DNA of 45,051 bases, taken from assembly GCA_003697105.1 (NCBI GenBank), contig RFFQ01000183.1, positions 1 to 45,051 on the forward strand. Direction: 5' to 3'. The stretch is from Gemmatimonadota bacterium (GTDB lineage Bacteria > 4572-55 > J002). Positions 8,947 to 17,278 of the stretch are shown here, piece by piece; position 1 is the first letter of the stretch; every line of letters starts with the position of its first letter. Below the pieces are notes generated by a model, which was given only the letters and a program-made list of their open reading frames with translations, was not told the origin of the DNA and did not search any database. The position numbers and the translations under genes were made by a program.

Positions 8947-8973
8947 GGTGCCAACTCCCAACCGGTTGGCACC
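8947..8973. promoter_or_regulatory. 27-bp palindrome GGTGCCAAC-N9-GTTGGCACC
   Basis: Two perfect 9-bp arms separated by 9 bp lie 22 bp after gatD and 64 bp before the giant histidine kinase gene. No T-run follows, so a terminator is less likely than an operator. The same arms with the same spacing, with one changed base, recur at 40430-40456 over a promoter -35 box. Confidence 0.55.
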
Positions 8974-9007
8974 CCGACGGATATATCTATCCGTATCTAT
9001 TTTCTCC

Positions 9008-9037
9008 GATTAAGCCCAAAGGGAGGTTGGCTTAATC
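9008..9037 (+). promoter_or_regulatory. translation-initiation hairpin with the Shine-Dalgarno in its loop
   Basis: GATTAAGCC (9008-9016) pairs perfectly with GGCTTAATC (9029-9037), whose last base abuts the ATG at 9038. A bulged C (9017) and two more A-T pairs can extend the stem, leaving AGGGAGG as the loop. The loop is the Shine-Dalgarno of the kinase gene. Structure is inferred from complementarity only. Confidence 0.5.
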
Positions 9038-12000
9038 ATGCCAAAAACACACCTCACATCTCAATCCCCCCGTTTCACAGGGAGACAACTTCCGATTACG
9101 ATAGGGCTAGTGATCATCATCGCGGCGGTGTTTAGCTTGAGTGAGGGGTTTCACCGTCAAACGGCTGAAATTGAACGACTTCAAACCCTTGCCAACATCG
9201 TGGGTGAGCAGTGCATAGAGCCGATCCTCGAAAATGATCCCGCTTCAGCTAAAATCATTTTGAGCCGCCTCAACGCAGACCCGTGCATTCAAGCAGTCGC
9301 AATTTACAATCCCGATGGTGATATTTTTACCGCCTATAATCCCAACGATCGCTTCTTGCAGACTCAATCCACTGCAGGGCATCACATTGACGATAAACAA
9401 CTGAAAATTTACCACAAAATTTTTCTGCTGGATGAATACATGGGTACGGTGGTGCTCTACGCTCAACCCCCCGATTTATGGGGTATTTGGAAGCGCAATC
9501 TACTCATTGCGTTGGTGTTAATACCACTTCTGCTCTGGGCGCAAATACGTATTTTCAACCGGCGACGGGACACCCGCACTGCCGTACTGGATACCCTCCA
9601 AAAACCCCTTCACGAACTAACCGAAATCAGCCAGGCGGTGGCTCAAGGCAACCGGCTTTCCATCCGGGCAGAAATACCGGAAATTCCTGAAATGGAAGAG
9701 CTGGTTAATGCCTTTAACACGATGTTGGCTAAGATCGAACAAGACCAACATGCGCTACAACAGGCAAAAGAAGCCGCTGAACATGTTGCCCAGCATGCCC
9801 AGCGCCAAGCAGACCATTTACAAGAGACCAATCTGAAACTCAGCCGGGAGATTGAAAAGCGCACCCGCGCGGAACACCTGCTCGAACACCGGCTGCAAGC
9901 AGAACAACTTATCGCCAATATTTCCTCGCATTTTATCAATTTGCCGGTGGACATGATCGACTATGGGGTCAATTACGCGCTGGAGTTAATCGGGGAGTTT
10001 TTGGGGGTCAAACACGGTTATATTTTTATGTTTTCGGAGCAGCGCACCCGTATCCGTCGTGTTTATGATTGGAGTCAGGCAAATACGGCTATCCATGTGG
10101 GGCGTGTTCGGGAAGTGATTTCAGTGGAAAAATCCCCGTGGTTGATTGACAAAATCCGTACTCAGGAAATTGTTGCCCTGCCCAATATTCAGGATTTACC
10201 GGCAGAAGCCCACTCCGAAAAAACCACCTTTTTGGAAAACCATATTCACTCCATGCTCGGCATTCCATTGTCATACACCGGTGTTTTACTGGGGTTTATG
10301 GGGTTCGATGCACCTCAACCGCGCTCGGAATGGTCAACAGATGACATCAAAGTCGTTATGACCGCCGGAGAAATTCTAGTTAATGCTTTGGAACGTAAAA
10401 AGGCAGAAATTGCCTTGCGCGAGAGCGATTCCCGCTTCCGCCAGTTAGCAGAAAATATTGATCAATGCTTTTGGCTTTACGATACCCGACAGGGGTTTTT
10501 GTATGTCAGTTCCGCTTATGAGCGCATCTGGGGTGACTCTATTGAACAGATCAAAACCGATCCGACAGCTTGGCTTGACCGGCTATCTCCAGAAGACCAG
10601 CAAAAATTCAAAGGGGATATGAACCGGTTGTTTACGCCGGGTTTTGATGGTGAACTTCGCATCCAAAAGGCAGGCGAAACCCGCTGGTTGCGGATACGAA
10701 CCTTTGCCGTACCCACCGAAAATCCAGATGAAAGTATGCGTGTCTGCGGCATCACAGAGGACATCACCGCCCAGAAGCGTTCGGAAAACCGGTTGCGCTC
10801 CTACGCCGCTGAATTGGAACACAAAACCCAACAACAACACATGGTGGAAAAAGCGTTGGAGCAACGCGTCCTCTTTGAACGCCTCATTGCAGATATTTCT
10901 ACCCATTTCATCAATCTTCCGGCAGATATGATCCCTTATGGCGTGGACTACGCCTTACAAATGATCTGCGATGTCATTCAAGCCGACCATGCCTACATCT
11001 GGATGTTCACAGAACAACGAACAAAATTTCAAAAAGCGTTTGATTGGTGGGATCATCAAACCTTGGTGGGGTCACCGCCAGTTGATTTTGTTTTGCCGCT
11101 GGATGAGGGCAGTTGGTTTCTGGAAAAGATTAAACAATTAGAGACCATCGCGGTGGCGCATCTCCGTGACCTTCCACCGGAAGCACAACGGGAAAAACTG
11201 CATTTAAGTACCATCGGGGTGCAATCCTTTATCGTGTTACCACTGGTATATACCGGCGTACTCATTGGCTTTTTAGGGTTTGATGCCATTCGGTGCGAAA
11301 AAGAGTGGACGGAATCCGAGATCAGCCTGATGAATACGGTTGCTGAGATTTTGGTCAATGCGTTAGAGCGGAAACAAGCCGAAGAAGCCTTACGGGAGAG
11401 TGACTCTCGCTTCCGGCAACTCGCCGAAAATATCAATCAGTGTTTTTGGCTGTATGATACCCGGCAAGGGTTTTTGTATGTCAGTCCCGCATTTGAATTG
11501 ATTTGGGGATTTTCACGCGAAGCCCTACTCCAACATCCGCAAACGATGTTGGATCAGGTCATCGCGGACGATCAAGCTAAATTCAAAGGTAGCTTGACCC
11601 AGATGCTTAAAGCGGGGTACGATGAGGAGTTTCGGATTGAAAAAGCGGATGGCTTGCATTGGTTGCGCACCCGCACCTTTGCGGTTCACGCGGAAGGATT
11701 AGGACAAGGGCAGCGAGTTTGCGGCATCACAGAAGACATCACCAAGGAGAAAATTACGCAGGAGCAGTTCCGCACCTATGTCAAGGCACTGGAAATCAAA
11801 ACCCAAAAGCAGATGGAAGCCGAAAAAGCGTTAGCAGCCGAAAAAGAACGACTGCTAGTCACTTTGCGCAGTGTCGCTGATGGGGTGATCGCGACCGATA
11901 CGCACGGCCAGATTGTGTTGATGAATACGATTGCCGAGCATTTGACGGGCTGGAAAGAATCCGATGCCCTGAATAAACCGTTGAATGAAGTTTTGCGAGT

Positions 12001-12931
12001 CGTGGATGAACCCTCCCGGCATGTCCGCACAGATATTTTGAATAACGTCCTCCACCGGGGGCGGATTATCCATTTCTCCCGGGATGATGTGTTGGTTTCA
12101 CGGAACAAAAGTGAATATTATATTTCGGGCAATGCGGCACCGATTCAAGACGGGACAGGCGTGATTATCGGGGCCGTGATTGCTTTCCACGATGTGACCG
12201 AAACCCGCCGCTTGGAGCAATCCAAAACCAATTTTATCAATGCCATCACACACGAATTGCGCACACCACTGACCCCCATCATTGGGTACACCGCACTCCT
12301 CCAAAGTATGGACTTACCGGAGATGGCACAGGAAAGCCTCGCCGCCATCGCGAAAGCCGCCGACCGGGAGAAAAAACTGGTGGAACAGTTATTGGCGGTT
12401 GCCCGGTTGGAAAATAGTCAACGGGAGTTCCGTTTTAATAAGGTCAATGCCTACCAGTGCTTCACCGAAATTTGTGAGGATAGCGAAGTGCTCGTCAAGG
12501 AGGTTGTACGAGAACGGCATCGTACGGACCGGTTTACGTACCAATACACATTCTCGGAAGAGTTGCAGGAAACCACGATCAATATTGATCTGGATTGCAT
12601 GTACAGCATCATGGAAAATCTGCTGGTGAATGCCGTCAAATATTCTCCACCGGATCGACTCTCGTTTGCGGTGTCCGGTTACCGGCAAAATGATCATGTG
12701 ATCATCGCGGTGAAAGATCAGGGAAATGGTATTTCCAAAGCGGAACAACCCCGCATCTTCAAAACGTTTTACCAGATTCGGAAAGGTGAATTTGATGTTT
12801 CCGATGGAATTGGACAGGGGTTGGCGATTGTGAAACGGTTTGTGGAAGCCCACGACGGAGTGATTTCCGTAGAGAGCGAACTCGGGAAAGGTAGCGAGTT
12901 TATTATTGAATTACCGGTTGTGGAGACCTAA
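9038..12931 (+). CDS. multidomain membrane sensor histidine kinase (HAMP, two GAF-PAS units, PAS, HisKA, HATPase)
   Basis: A 1297-residue hybrid-free sensor kinase. A membrane helix at about 18-36 and another at about 150-170 bracket a sensor region outside the cytoplasm; a HAMP-like linker and coiled coil follow to about 285. Then come GAF (about 286-455) and PAS (about 460-590), repeated as GAF (about 610-780) and PAS (about 785-910), then a third PAS (about 938-1058). The phospho-acceptor is His1072 in ITHELRTPLTP; the N-box MENLLVNAVKYSP and G-boxes KDQGNGIS and GIGQGLAIV show an intact ATPase domain. No response regulator gene is near, so its partner lies elsewhere. It ends convergent with the PhnD-like gene. 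Confidence 0.92.
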   Translation: MPKTHLTSQSPRFTGRQLPITIGLVIIIAAVFSLSEGFHRQTAEIERLQTLANIVGEQCIEPILENDPASAKIILSRLNADPCIQAVAIYNPDGDIFTAYNPNDRFLQTQSTAGHHIDDKQLKIYHKIFLLDEYMGTVVLYAQPPDLWGIWKRNLLIALVLIPLLLWAQIRIFNRRRDTRTAVLDTLQKPLHELTEISQAVAQGNRLSIRAEIPEIPEMEELVNAFNTMLAKIEQDQHALQQAKEAAEHVAQHAQRQADHLQETNLKLSREIEKRTRAEHLLEHRLQAEQLIANISSHFINLPVDMIDYGVNYALELIGEFLGVKHGYIFMFSEQRTRIRRVYDWSQANTAIHVGRVREVISVEKSPWLIDKIRTQEIVALPNIQDLPAEAHSEKTTFLENHIHSMLGIPLSYTGVLLGFMGFDAPQPRSEWSTDDIKVVMTAGEILVNALERKKAEIALRESDSRFRQLAENIDQCFWLYDTRQGFLYVSSAYERIWGDSIEQIKTDPTAWLDRLSPEDQQKFKGDMNRLFTPGFDGELRIQKAGETRWLRIRTFAVPTENPDESMRVCGITEDITAQKRSENRLRSYAAELEHKTQQQHMVEKALEQRVLFERLIADISTHFINLPADMIPYGVDYALQMICDVIQADHAYIWMFTEQRTKFQKAFDWWDHQTLVGSPPVDFVLPLDEGSWFLEKIKQLETIAVAHLRDLPPEAQREKLHLSTIGVQSFIVLPLVYTGVLIGFLGFDAIRCEKEWTESEISLMNTVAEILVNALERKQAEEALRESDSRFRQLAENINQCFWLYDTRQGFLYVSPAFELIWGFSREALLQHPQTMLDQVIADDQAKFKGSLTQMLKAGYDEEFRIEKADGLHWLRTRTFAVHAEGLGQGQRVCGITEDITKEKITQEQFRTYVKALEIKTQKQMEAEKALAAEKERLLVTLRSVADGVIATDTHGQIVLMNTIAEHLTGWKESDALNKPLNEVLRVVDEPSRHVRTDILNNVLHRGRIIHFSRDDVLVSRNKSEYYISGNAAPIQDGTGVIIGAVIAFHDVTETRRLEQSKTNFINAITHELRTPLTPIIGYTALLQSMDLPEMAQESLAAIAKAADREKKLVEQLLAVARLENSQREFRFNKVNAYQCFTEICEDSEVLVKEVVRERHRTDRFTYQYTFSEELQETTINIDLDCMYSIMENLLVNAVKYSPPDRLSFAVSGYRQNDHVIIAVKDQGNGISKAEQPRIFKTFYQIRKGEFDVSDGIGQGLAIVKRFVEAHDGVISVESELGKGSEFIIELPVVET

Positions 12932-13165
12932 AGTTGCTTTCCATTTTACTATGGGTTTTATGACCGGTGTTGGGTATTTCGTACGGCGGTCTGTTCGTGT
13001 ATCCGTTTAACAACCCCAGATTATTTGCTGGTGCCAACGATGCCGGTGTCACATGTTTTGGAAAGCAGGATTTGTTCAACCGCCAAAGCCGGGCGGGCAC
13101 TTCTACCAAGATAGACCGGCACATTTCCCGGGTCAACCGTGATACCTGTTTTCTTTCGATTCAGA
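12932..13165. other. convergent intergenic region without a recognised gene
   Basis: This 234-bp stretch separates the convergent kinase and PhnD-like genes. I found no clear intrinsic terminator and no convincing gene. It contains one isolated copy of the half-site GGTGCCAAC at 13030-13038, without a matching right arm. Confidence 0.5.
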
Positions 13166-14116
13166 TTAATCGACAATTTTCCCGATCTGGCGCCCCACCG
13201 CTTCAATGTGATCATAATTGGCGTTTGTGGTGGGGATAAATTGGGTGGCGCCAAACATATCAAGGATTTTTGCCTGTGTGGAATCTGCCGCATTCAAGGC
13301 GGTAAAGGCATCCGTTACCTTTTGTGGAAAATCTGTACCGTAACGAGTTATGACATCCGGGTGAATCACCCAATGATAGTCATGATAAGCGGGTGTGCGC
13401 CAGATAGCTTGCACTTTTGCCAAATCAACATCTCCCGTCTGGAGCCGGCTATACCAAACCTGCTCATTAAGCACGCCGGCATCGTATGCTCCGGCGGTAA
13501 CCAGTTCGATGGTTTTATCATGGGAGCCGGAAAAGCCGGGTTCACCCTTAAAATCGGTCAATTCTATTCCGGCTTGGCTCAAAAAGTACTGGGGCATCAA
13601 CCGCCCGGAAGTGGAGGATTCACTCCCGAAGGTGAACGTGTGCCCTTTTAACGCACCGAGTTTTTCCCGCACCACATCCCACTCATCGGTGTCGGCGATG
13701 GGTTGCAAACCCGTGGAGGTATTGGCGATAAAAATAGAATGAAACTCGGCGTCAATATCCCGTTGAACGAGCGCCTGAGCACCGGGTACTTGCAACCGCG
13801 CCTGTACTCCAGTTAAACCTCCAAACCAGACCATATCCAGATCACCCACTCGAAAAGCGGTCACGGCGGCAGTATAATCGGTGACCGGTTTGTATTCCAC
13901 CGGAACACCCAATTTTTCAGAGAGATAGGCGGCGAGATCACCATATAACCGTTGCAATTTTTCCGGGTCTTGATCGGGAATTGCCCCAATGACAAAAGGG
14001 GGTGTTGAGGGAGATGTCCCGCTTTGCTGGTGTGTGGTTTGTGAATTGTTCTGCGGAGAACATGCGGTTAGCAACCCCATCAGAATTAGTATCAACAGAT
14101 TCAACATACGCGGCAT
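13166..14116 (-). CDS. PhnD-like phosphate/phosphonate-type ABC substrate-binding lipoprotein
   Basis: A 316-residue binding protein of the PhnD family (PF12974). It has a lipoprotein signal with lipobox LLTAC (Cys19), a Ser/Thr/Pro-rich linker, then IGAIPDQDPEKLQRLYGDLA, a DLDMVWFGGLTGVQA segment, FGSESSTSGRLMPQYFL and a C-terminal lobe. Such proteins bind phosphonate, phosphite or related oxyanions outside the inner membrane and deliver them to a PhnC/PhnE transporter. It is last in the minus-strand run that includes the SLBB and YidD genes (45 bp after YidD), and is separated from phnC and the fused permease by gatD and the kinase. Functional pairing with that transporter is inferred from family match only. 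Confidence 0.85.
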   Translation of the reverse strand: MPRMLNLLILILMGLLTACSPQNNSQTTHQQSGTSPSTPPFVIGAIPDQDPEKLQRLYGDLAAYLSEKLGVPVEYKPVTDYTAAVTAFRVGDLDMVWFGGLTGVQARLQVPGAQALVQRDIDAEFHSIFIANTSTGLQPIADTDEWDVVREKLGALKGHTFTFGSESSTSGRLMPQYFLSQAGIELTDFKGEPGFSGSHDKTIELVTAGAYDAGVLNEQVWYSRLQTGDVDLAKVQAIWRTPAYHDYHWVIHPDVITRYGTDFPQKVTDAFTALNAADSTQAKILDMFGATQFIPTTNANYDHIEAVGRQIGKIVD

Positions 14117-14161
14117 GATTCATCCTCTTTGCGGAAAAAGTTGAGAACAAAAACAGAATTA

Positions 14162-14614
14162 TTACGGAATCCGGGGTTCGGAGGGTATCGGTGTCCGAAA
14201 AATATCGTGGTCGGCCGGCGGGTCTAAAAATCGACGATGGGAATACGAGTAAACATAATGTCCCCAAATACACCCATTGCACCGTTGCAAGCGGTCTGAC
14301 GCCATACAGATGCCCTGTGCTACGCCGTACTGCTCAATCGCCGCCAATGCGTAACGCGAGCAAGAAGGATAAAAAGGGCAAATATTGCCATCATGTTGGG
14401 AAAGCCCAATCTGGTATGCCCGTAGCATCAGGCGAAGTACCCATTTGGGGGTTGAGGTCTGCTGTTGTATGGACCGGTTTAATGCAACAGGCGAATCGTC
14501 ATCCGGTGGCGTTGTTGGGGTTGCCGTTTCAAAGTTAGGAGTATCTTGCCATTGGGCAACGAGGCTACCGGGAATAATGGTACATATAATTAACCCCACC
14601 AGAATTACCCGCAT
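14162..14614 (-). CDS. yidD: YidD-family protein with an N-terminal signal peptide
   Basis: A 150-residue protein with the YidD (PF01809) core at about 64-118: YQIGLSQ, CPFYPSCSRYA (Cys79, Cys85), an EQYGVAQG helix and the RLQRCNGC end (Cys112, Cys115). Classical YidD is a cytoplasmic, membrane-associated protein of about 85 residues that aids YidC insertion. This one starts with a hydrophobic signal-like segment (1-20, ending SLVAQ) and an acidic, Thr/Pro-rich linker, so it is probably exported or anchored. GGAGGT lies just upstream of the ATG; the gene is 11 bp after the SLBB gene. No yidC, rnpA or rpmH gene is present. The family call is good; the exported location is inference. Confidence 0.82.
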   Translation of the reverse strand: MRVILVGLIICTIIPGSLVAQWQDTPNFETATPTTPPDDDSPVALNRSIQQQTSTPKWVLRLMLRAYQIGLSQHDGNICPFYPSCSRYALAAIEQYGVAQGICMASDRLQRCNGCIWGHYVYSYSHRRFLDPPADHDIFRTPIPSEPRIP

Positions 14615-14625
14615 AAGACCTCCAT

Positions 14626-15156
14626 TTAGCGGCGGTAATTGGGATCAAAAATCAGAAAATATGCCGCGGCAATAGTGGCAATCCCAGAAATAAAGGTCAC
14701 GCTTTTAGAAAACGCTTTGAACACCGTACCCGAAACCACCACGGTATCACCGGGCAGTAATCCCGGAATTTCGTTCATATCACCGGTTTCCAGATAACGG
14801 GCAACATCCACATTGATAACGTGTTGTTGCTTGGTTTCTGGATTGGAACGCACCAAACGTACCCGGTTCAATTTTGCGTTTTCGTCCGGACCGCCGGCAA
14901 GGGAGATCAAAGATAATACATTGGTATTATCCGGCACAATATATAACCCCGGACGCTTGACCTGCCCCCAAATGTAAACCTCAATTTTTAAACCGGGACT
15001 ACCAATCGGGTCATACACATACGCCGAAGCACCGAGTGACGGTGATGCAGAGGGGACAGACGACTTGGGCAATGTTGGTAATTGAGCGGCGACCGGTAGC
15101 ATCCATAAATGTAGGATTAAACAGGCCGCCAAGCCAATAATAAAAGCATTTTTCAC
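14626..15156 (-). CDS. exported SLBB-domain protein
   Basis: A 176-residue protein with a signal peptide (about 1-24, ending PVAAQ), then an SLBB beta-grasp domain at about 57-145: VYIWGQVKRPGLYIVPDN, LSLISLAGGPDENAKL, RVRLVR, and LLPGDTVVVSG. A hydrophobic helix near the C-terminus (FISGIATIAAAYFLIF) likely anchors it. SLBB domains occur in polysaccharide-export proteins such as Wza and in soluble ligand binders. The Poly_export domain and other export genes are missing, so a direct polysaccharide-channel role is not supported. It is 16 bp downstream of the parvulin gene and 11 bp upstream of yidD, in one probable operon. Confidence 0.8.
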   Translation of the reverse strand: MKNAFIIGLAACLILHLWMLPVAAQLPTLPKSSVPSASPSLGASAYVYDPIGSPGLKIEVYIWGQVKRPGLYIVPDNTNVLSLISLAGGPDENAKLNRVRLVRSNPETKQQHVINVDVARYLETGDMNEIPGLLPGDTVVVSGTVFKAFSKSVTFISGIATIAAAYFLIFDPNYRR

Positions 15157-15172
15157 TAAATAGCTCCGCTGG

Positions 15173-17185
15173 TTATTCGCCAGTTTTGGGGATTACTAAA
15201 TCCATCGTACCGCCACCCTGTTTCCGCCGTTTTAAATCTTCGATCATGAATGCGGCGTCATCATGGAGTTCGCCTTCCTCGTAAGTTAACACTTTTTCAT
15301 ATTCTCGGATGGCTTGGTCGTAATCCTTCAGAAATTCGGATTGAACAAAACCTTTCATAAATTGTGCTTTGTAGGCATGTTCAGACGCCGGCATCATCTC
15401 AATGATCTCATCGTAATTGTCGAGGGCTTCATCGGGACGATTATCGGCTTGCGCTTCCTGTGCTTCATTAAACAGCCATTCGATTTTCTTTTCGGGATCG
15501 ATGAGCTTATCCTCATAAACGACGACGCCATATTCTTTGCGTAACTCCTTCATTCTCTTGGCTTTAAATCGACGGGATTCTGCCGGAGTCAGGATGCGCC
15601 GGATACGGTCTTTCACCTCATCCGTAAACGGTTCTACTTCTTCTGGCAACTTTTCATCAATCATGGCAATATGGAAGCCGTTAGAAGTCTCGATAATATC
15701 ACTGATTTCACCGGGCTTCAGGTTGAAAATCGCCGCTTCAAAATCTGGAGACTGTCCAACGGATGGAATGAACCGCCCTTTTTGCACCAGACCCAGGGCA
15801 CCGCCTTTTTCTGCCGAGCGAACATCTTTAGAATAGGTTTTGGCGGTTTCCTGAAAATCAGCGCCATCATCTAACATCTTTTTGATCTTCTGGGCGTCTT
15901 CGGCGGTTTCCAATAGAATATGGTAAGCTTGAACCCGTTCCGGTTTGGTAAATTCGGAGATATGGTCGTCGTAGTATTCCCGCAATTGTTCATCGCTAAA
16001 GGTTAATTTACCTTCAATTTCTTCGGTGTAGTGTGTTTCCACGAGCAAGGCATTGGTACTGCGTTCGATTTGCTCCTGCACCACCGGATTATCTGCATAA
16101 CCCCGGTCCACGGCAGCACGGTAAATGAGCATATCATTAATTTTTTGTTCGACCAAAAAGAGGACACCATCTTTATTGTTGTAACGGGATCGGATTGCCG
16201 GGGGGGCGCTTTCCATCATTTGCTGTAAATCTTTGAGATGGATGGTCTCGTCACCCAAATCTGCCAGCAACACATTTTGTTCATCGGTGATCGGGCTATT
16301 AAAATCCACGGTTTCGGGGATATTCTCTTCATAGACCTTAATCTGATAATCTGCCTTGAGTTGGGTCATCAATGCGTCCCGTAATTCAGTCATTTTCTCA
16401 CGGCGGACGGCAGCTTCTACTTGCTCTCGCACCTCATCCACCGGTTGGGTGGATTCCGCGATCCGCTCATCGACTTTAATGATGTGATACCCTTTGTCTG
16501 TTTGGATAATTTGGTCGCTCACTTCACCGGCTTCCAGCGAAAATGCAGCGTTCTCAAAGGCTTCAGATTTGCCGACAAATCGAATTTCCTGCCCTTTTGT
16601 AATCAACCCGATCAAGCCACCTCGTTTGGCAGTTTTCGGGTCTTGGGAGAGTTCTTCCGCCAAATCTTCAAAGGATTCTCCTTTCCGAAGGCGTGCCAGT
16701 ACGGCTTGGGCATCAGTTTCCGAATTGACCAAAATGTGCCGAACTTTCACTTTTTCCGGTTGGGTAAAGTAGTCAATATGAGCTTTATAGTATGCTTTTA
16801 CATCTTCATCGGTGACGTTCACTTTACTGGTAATTTCATCGTTGAACAATTCCTGCTTCATCATTTGCTCTCGGATTTGTTCCAGACGAGCTTGAACACG
16901 GGGAAGTTGGTCTAGTTTTTTCGCTTTGGCATCCAGCACCACCAACTTTTCATCGATCATCTGGTTGAGCATTCGCAGTTTACCCATTTCCCCTTGGTAG
17001 TTTTTCTGAGCAAAGGAAGGGACGTCCTGTAGTCGAGCTTCCAATTGCTCCAACGTAATGACATCATCACCAATTTTTACCACAACGGTGGCGCCATCAT
17101 TACTTACACTTTGTTGGGAACACGCGAAAACTGCCATAAATAAGGTTAAACCGATCATTAATGTTCGCGAAATCATGCCGTTCAT
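15173..17185 (-). CDS. double-parvulin peptidyl-prolyl isomerase lipoprotein with TPR-like tail
   Basis: A 670-residue periplasmic foldase. A signal with possible lipobox VFAC (Cys22) is followed by a SurA-type N-terminal helical region (about 35-135), parvulin domain 1 (about 147-241, RHILV and GYHIIKVDE), a second SurA-like helical region (about 300-412), parvulin domain 2 (about 418-513, YHILL and FHIAMIDE) and a TPR-like tail (about 565-650). Both domains keep the two histidines typical of parvulins (His150/His234 and His422/His505). It probably chaperones outer-membrane or secreted proteins. The ATG has AAAGGAG 12 nt upstream; a second ATG three codons later is also possible. It leads the SLBB-YidD-PhnD run. 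Confidence 0.88.
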   Translation of the reverse strand: MNGMISRTLMIGLTLFMAVFACSQQSVSNDGATVVVKIGDDVITLEQLEARLQDVPSFAQKNYQGEMGKLRMLNQMIDEKLVVLDAKAKKLDQLPRVQARLEQIREQMMKQELFNDEITSKVNVTDEDVKAYYKAHIDYFTQPEKVKVRHILVNSETDAQAVLARLRKGESFEDLAEELSQDPKTAKRGGLIGLITKGQEIRFVGKSEAFENAAFSLEAGEVSDQIIQTDKGYHIIKVDERIAESTQPVDEVREQVEAAVRREKMTELRDALMTQLKADYQIKVYEENIPETVDFNSPITDEQNVLLADLGDETIHLKDLQQMMESAPPAIRSRYNNKDGVLFLVEQKINDMLIYRAAVDRGYADNPVVQEQIERSTNALLVETHYTEEIEGKLTFSDEQLREYYDDHISEFTKPERVQAYHILLETAEDAQKIKKMLDDGADFQETAKTYSKDVRSAEKGGALGLVQKGRFIPSVGQSPDFEAAIFNLKPGEISDIIETSNGFHIAMIDEKLPEEVEPFTDEVKDRIRRILTPAESRRFKAKRMKELRKEYGVVVYEDKLIDPEKKIEWLFNEAQEAQADNRPDEALDNYDEIIEMMPASEHAYKAQFMKGFVQSEFLKDYDQAIREYEKVLTYEEGELHDDAAFMIEDLKRRKQGGGTMDLVIPKTGE

Positions 17186-17227
17186 TGGGTCACAATACTC
17201 CTTTCTCTGAGTTCAAAAATAGTCCTG

Positions 17228-17260
17228 TGCCCACGAAACCGGTAAGGTGTCTCGTGGGCA
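17228..17260 (-). terminator. hairpin after the TPR-SPOR gene
   Basis: TGCCCACGA (17228-17236) and TCGTGGGCA (17252-17260) form a perfect 9-bp stem with a 15-nt loop. Reading the minus strand, an ATTTTT run follows about 7 nt later. It lies between the TPR-SPOR gene and the parvulin gene and probably ends the former. Confidence 0.55.
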
Positions 17261-17278
17261 ATTATGTTGAAAATCGAT

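Noticed and set aside
8947-8973. CIRCE heat-shock operator
   Set aside because: The 9-N9-9 format is the same, but CIRCE arms are TTAGCACTC/GAGTGCTAA and these are not.
9245-12853. Several long minus-strand frames inside the giant kinase gene
   Set aside because: They are shadows of a strongly conserved plus-strand reading frame with intact domains from end to end.
12967-13239. 90-codon plus-strand frame between the giant kinase and the PhnD-like gene
   Set aside because: It runs into the antisense of the PhnD-like gene, has no ribosome site and resembles no family.
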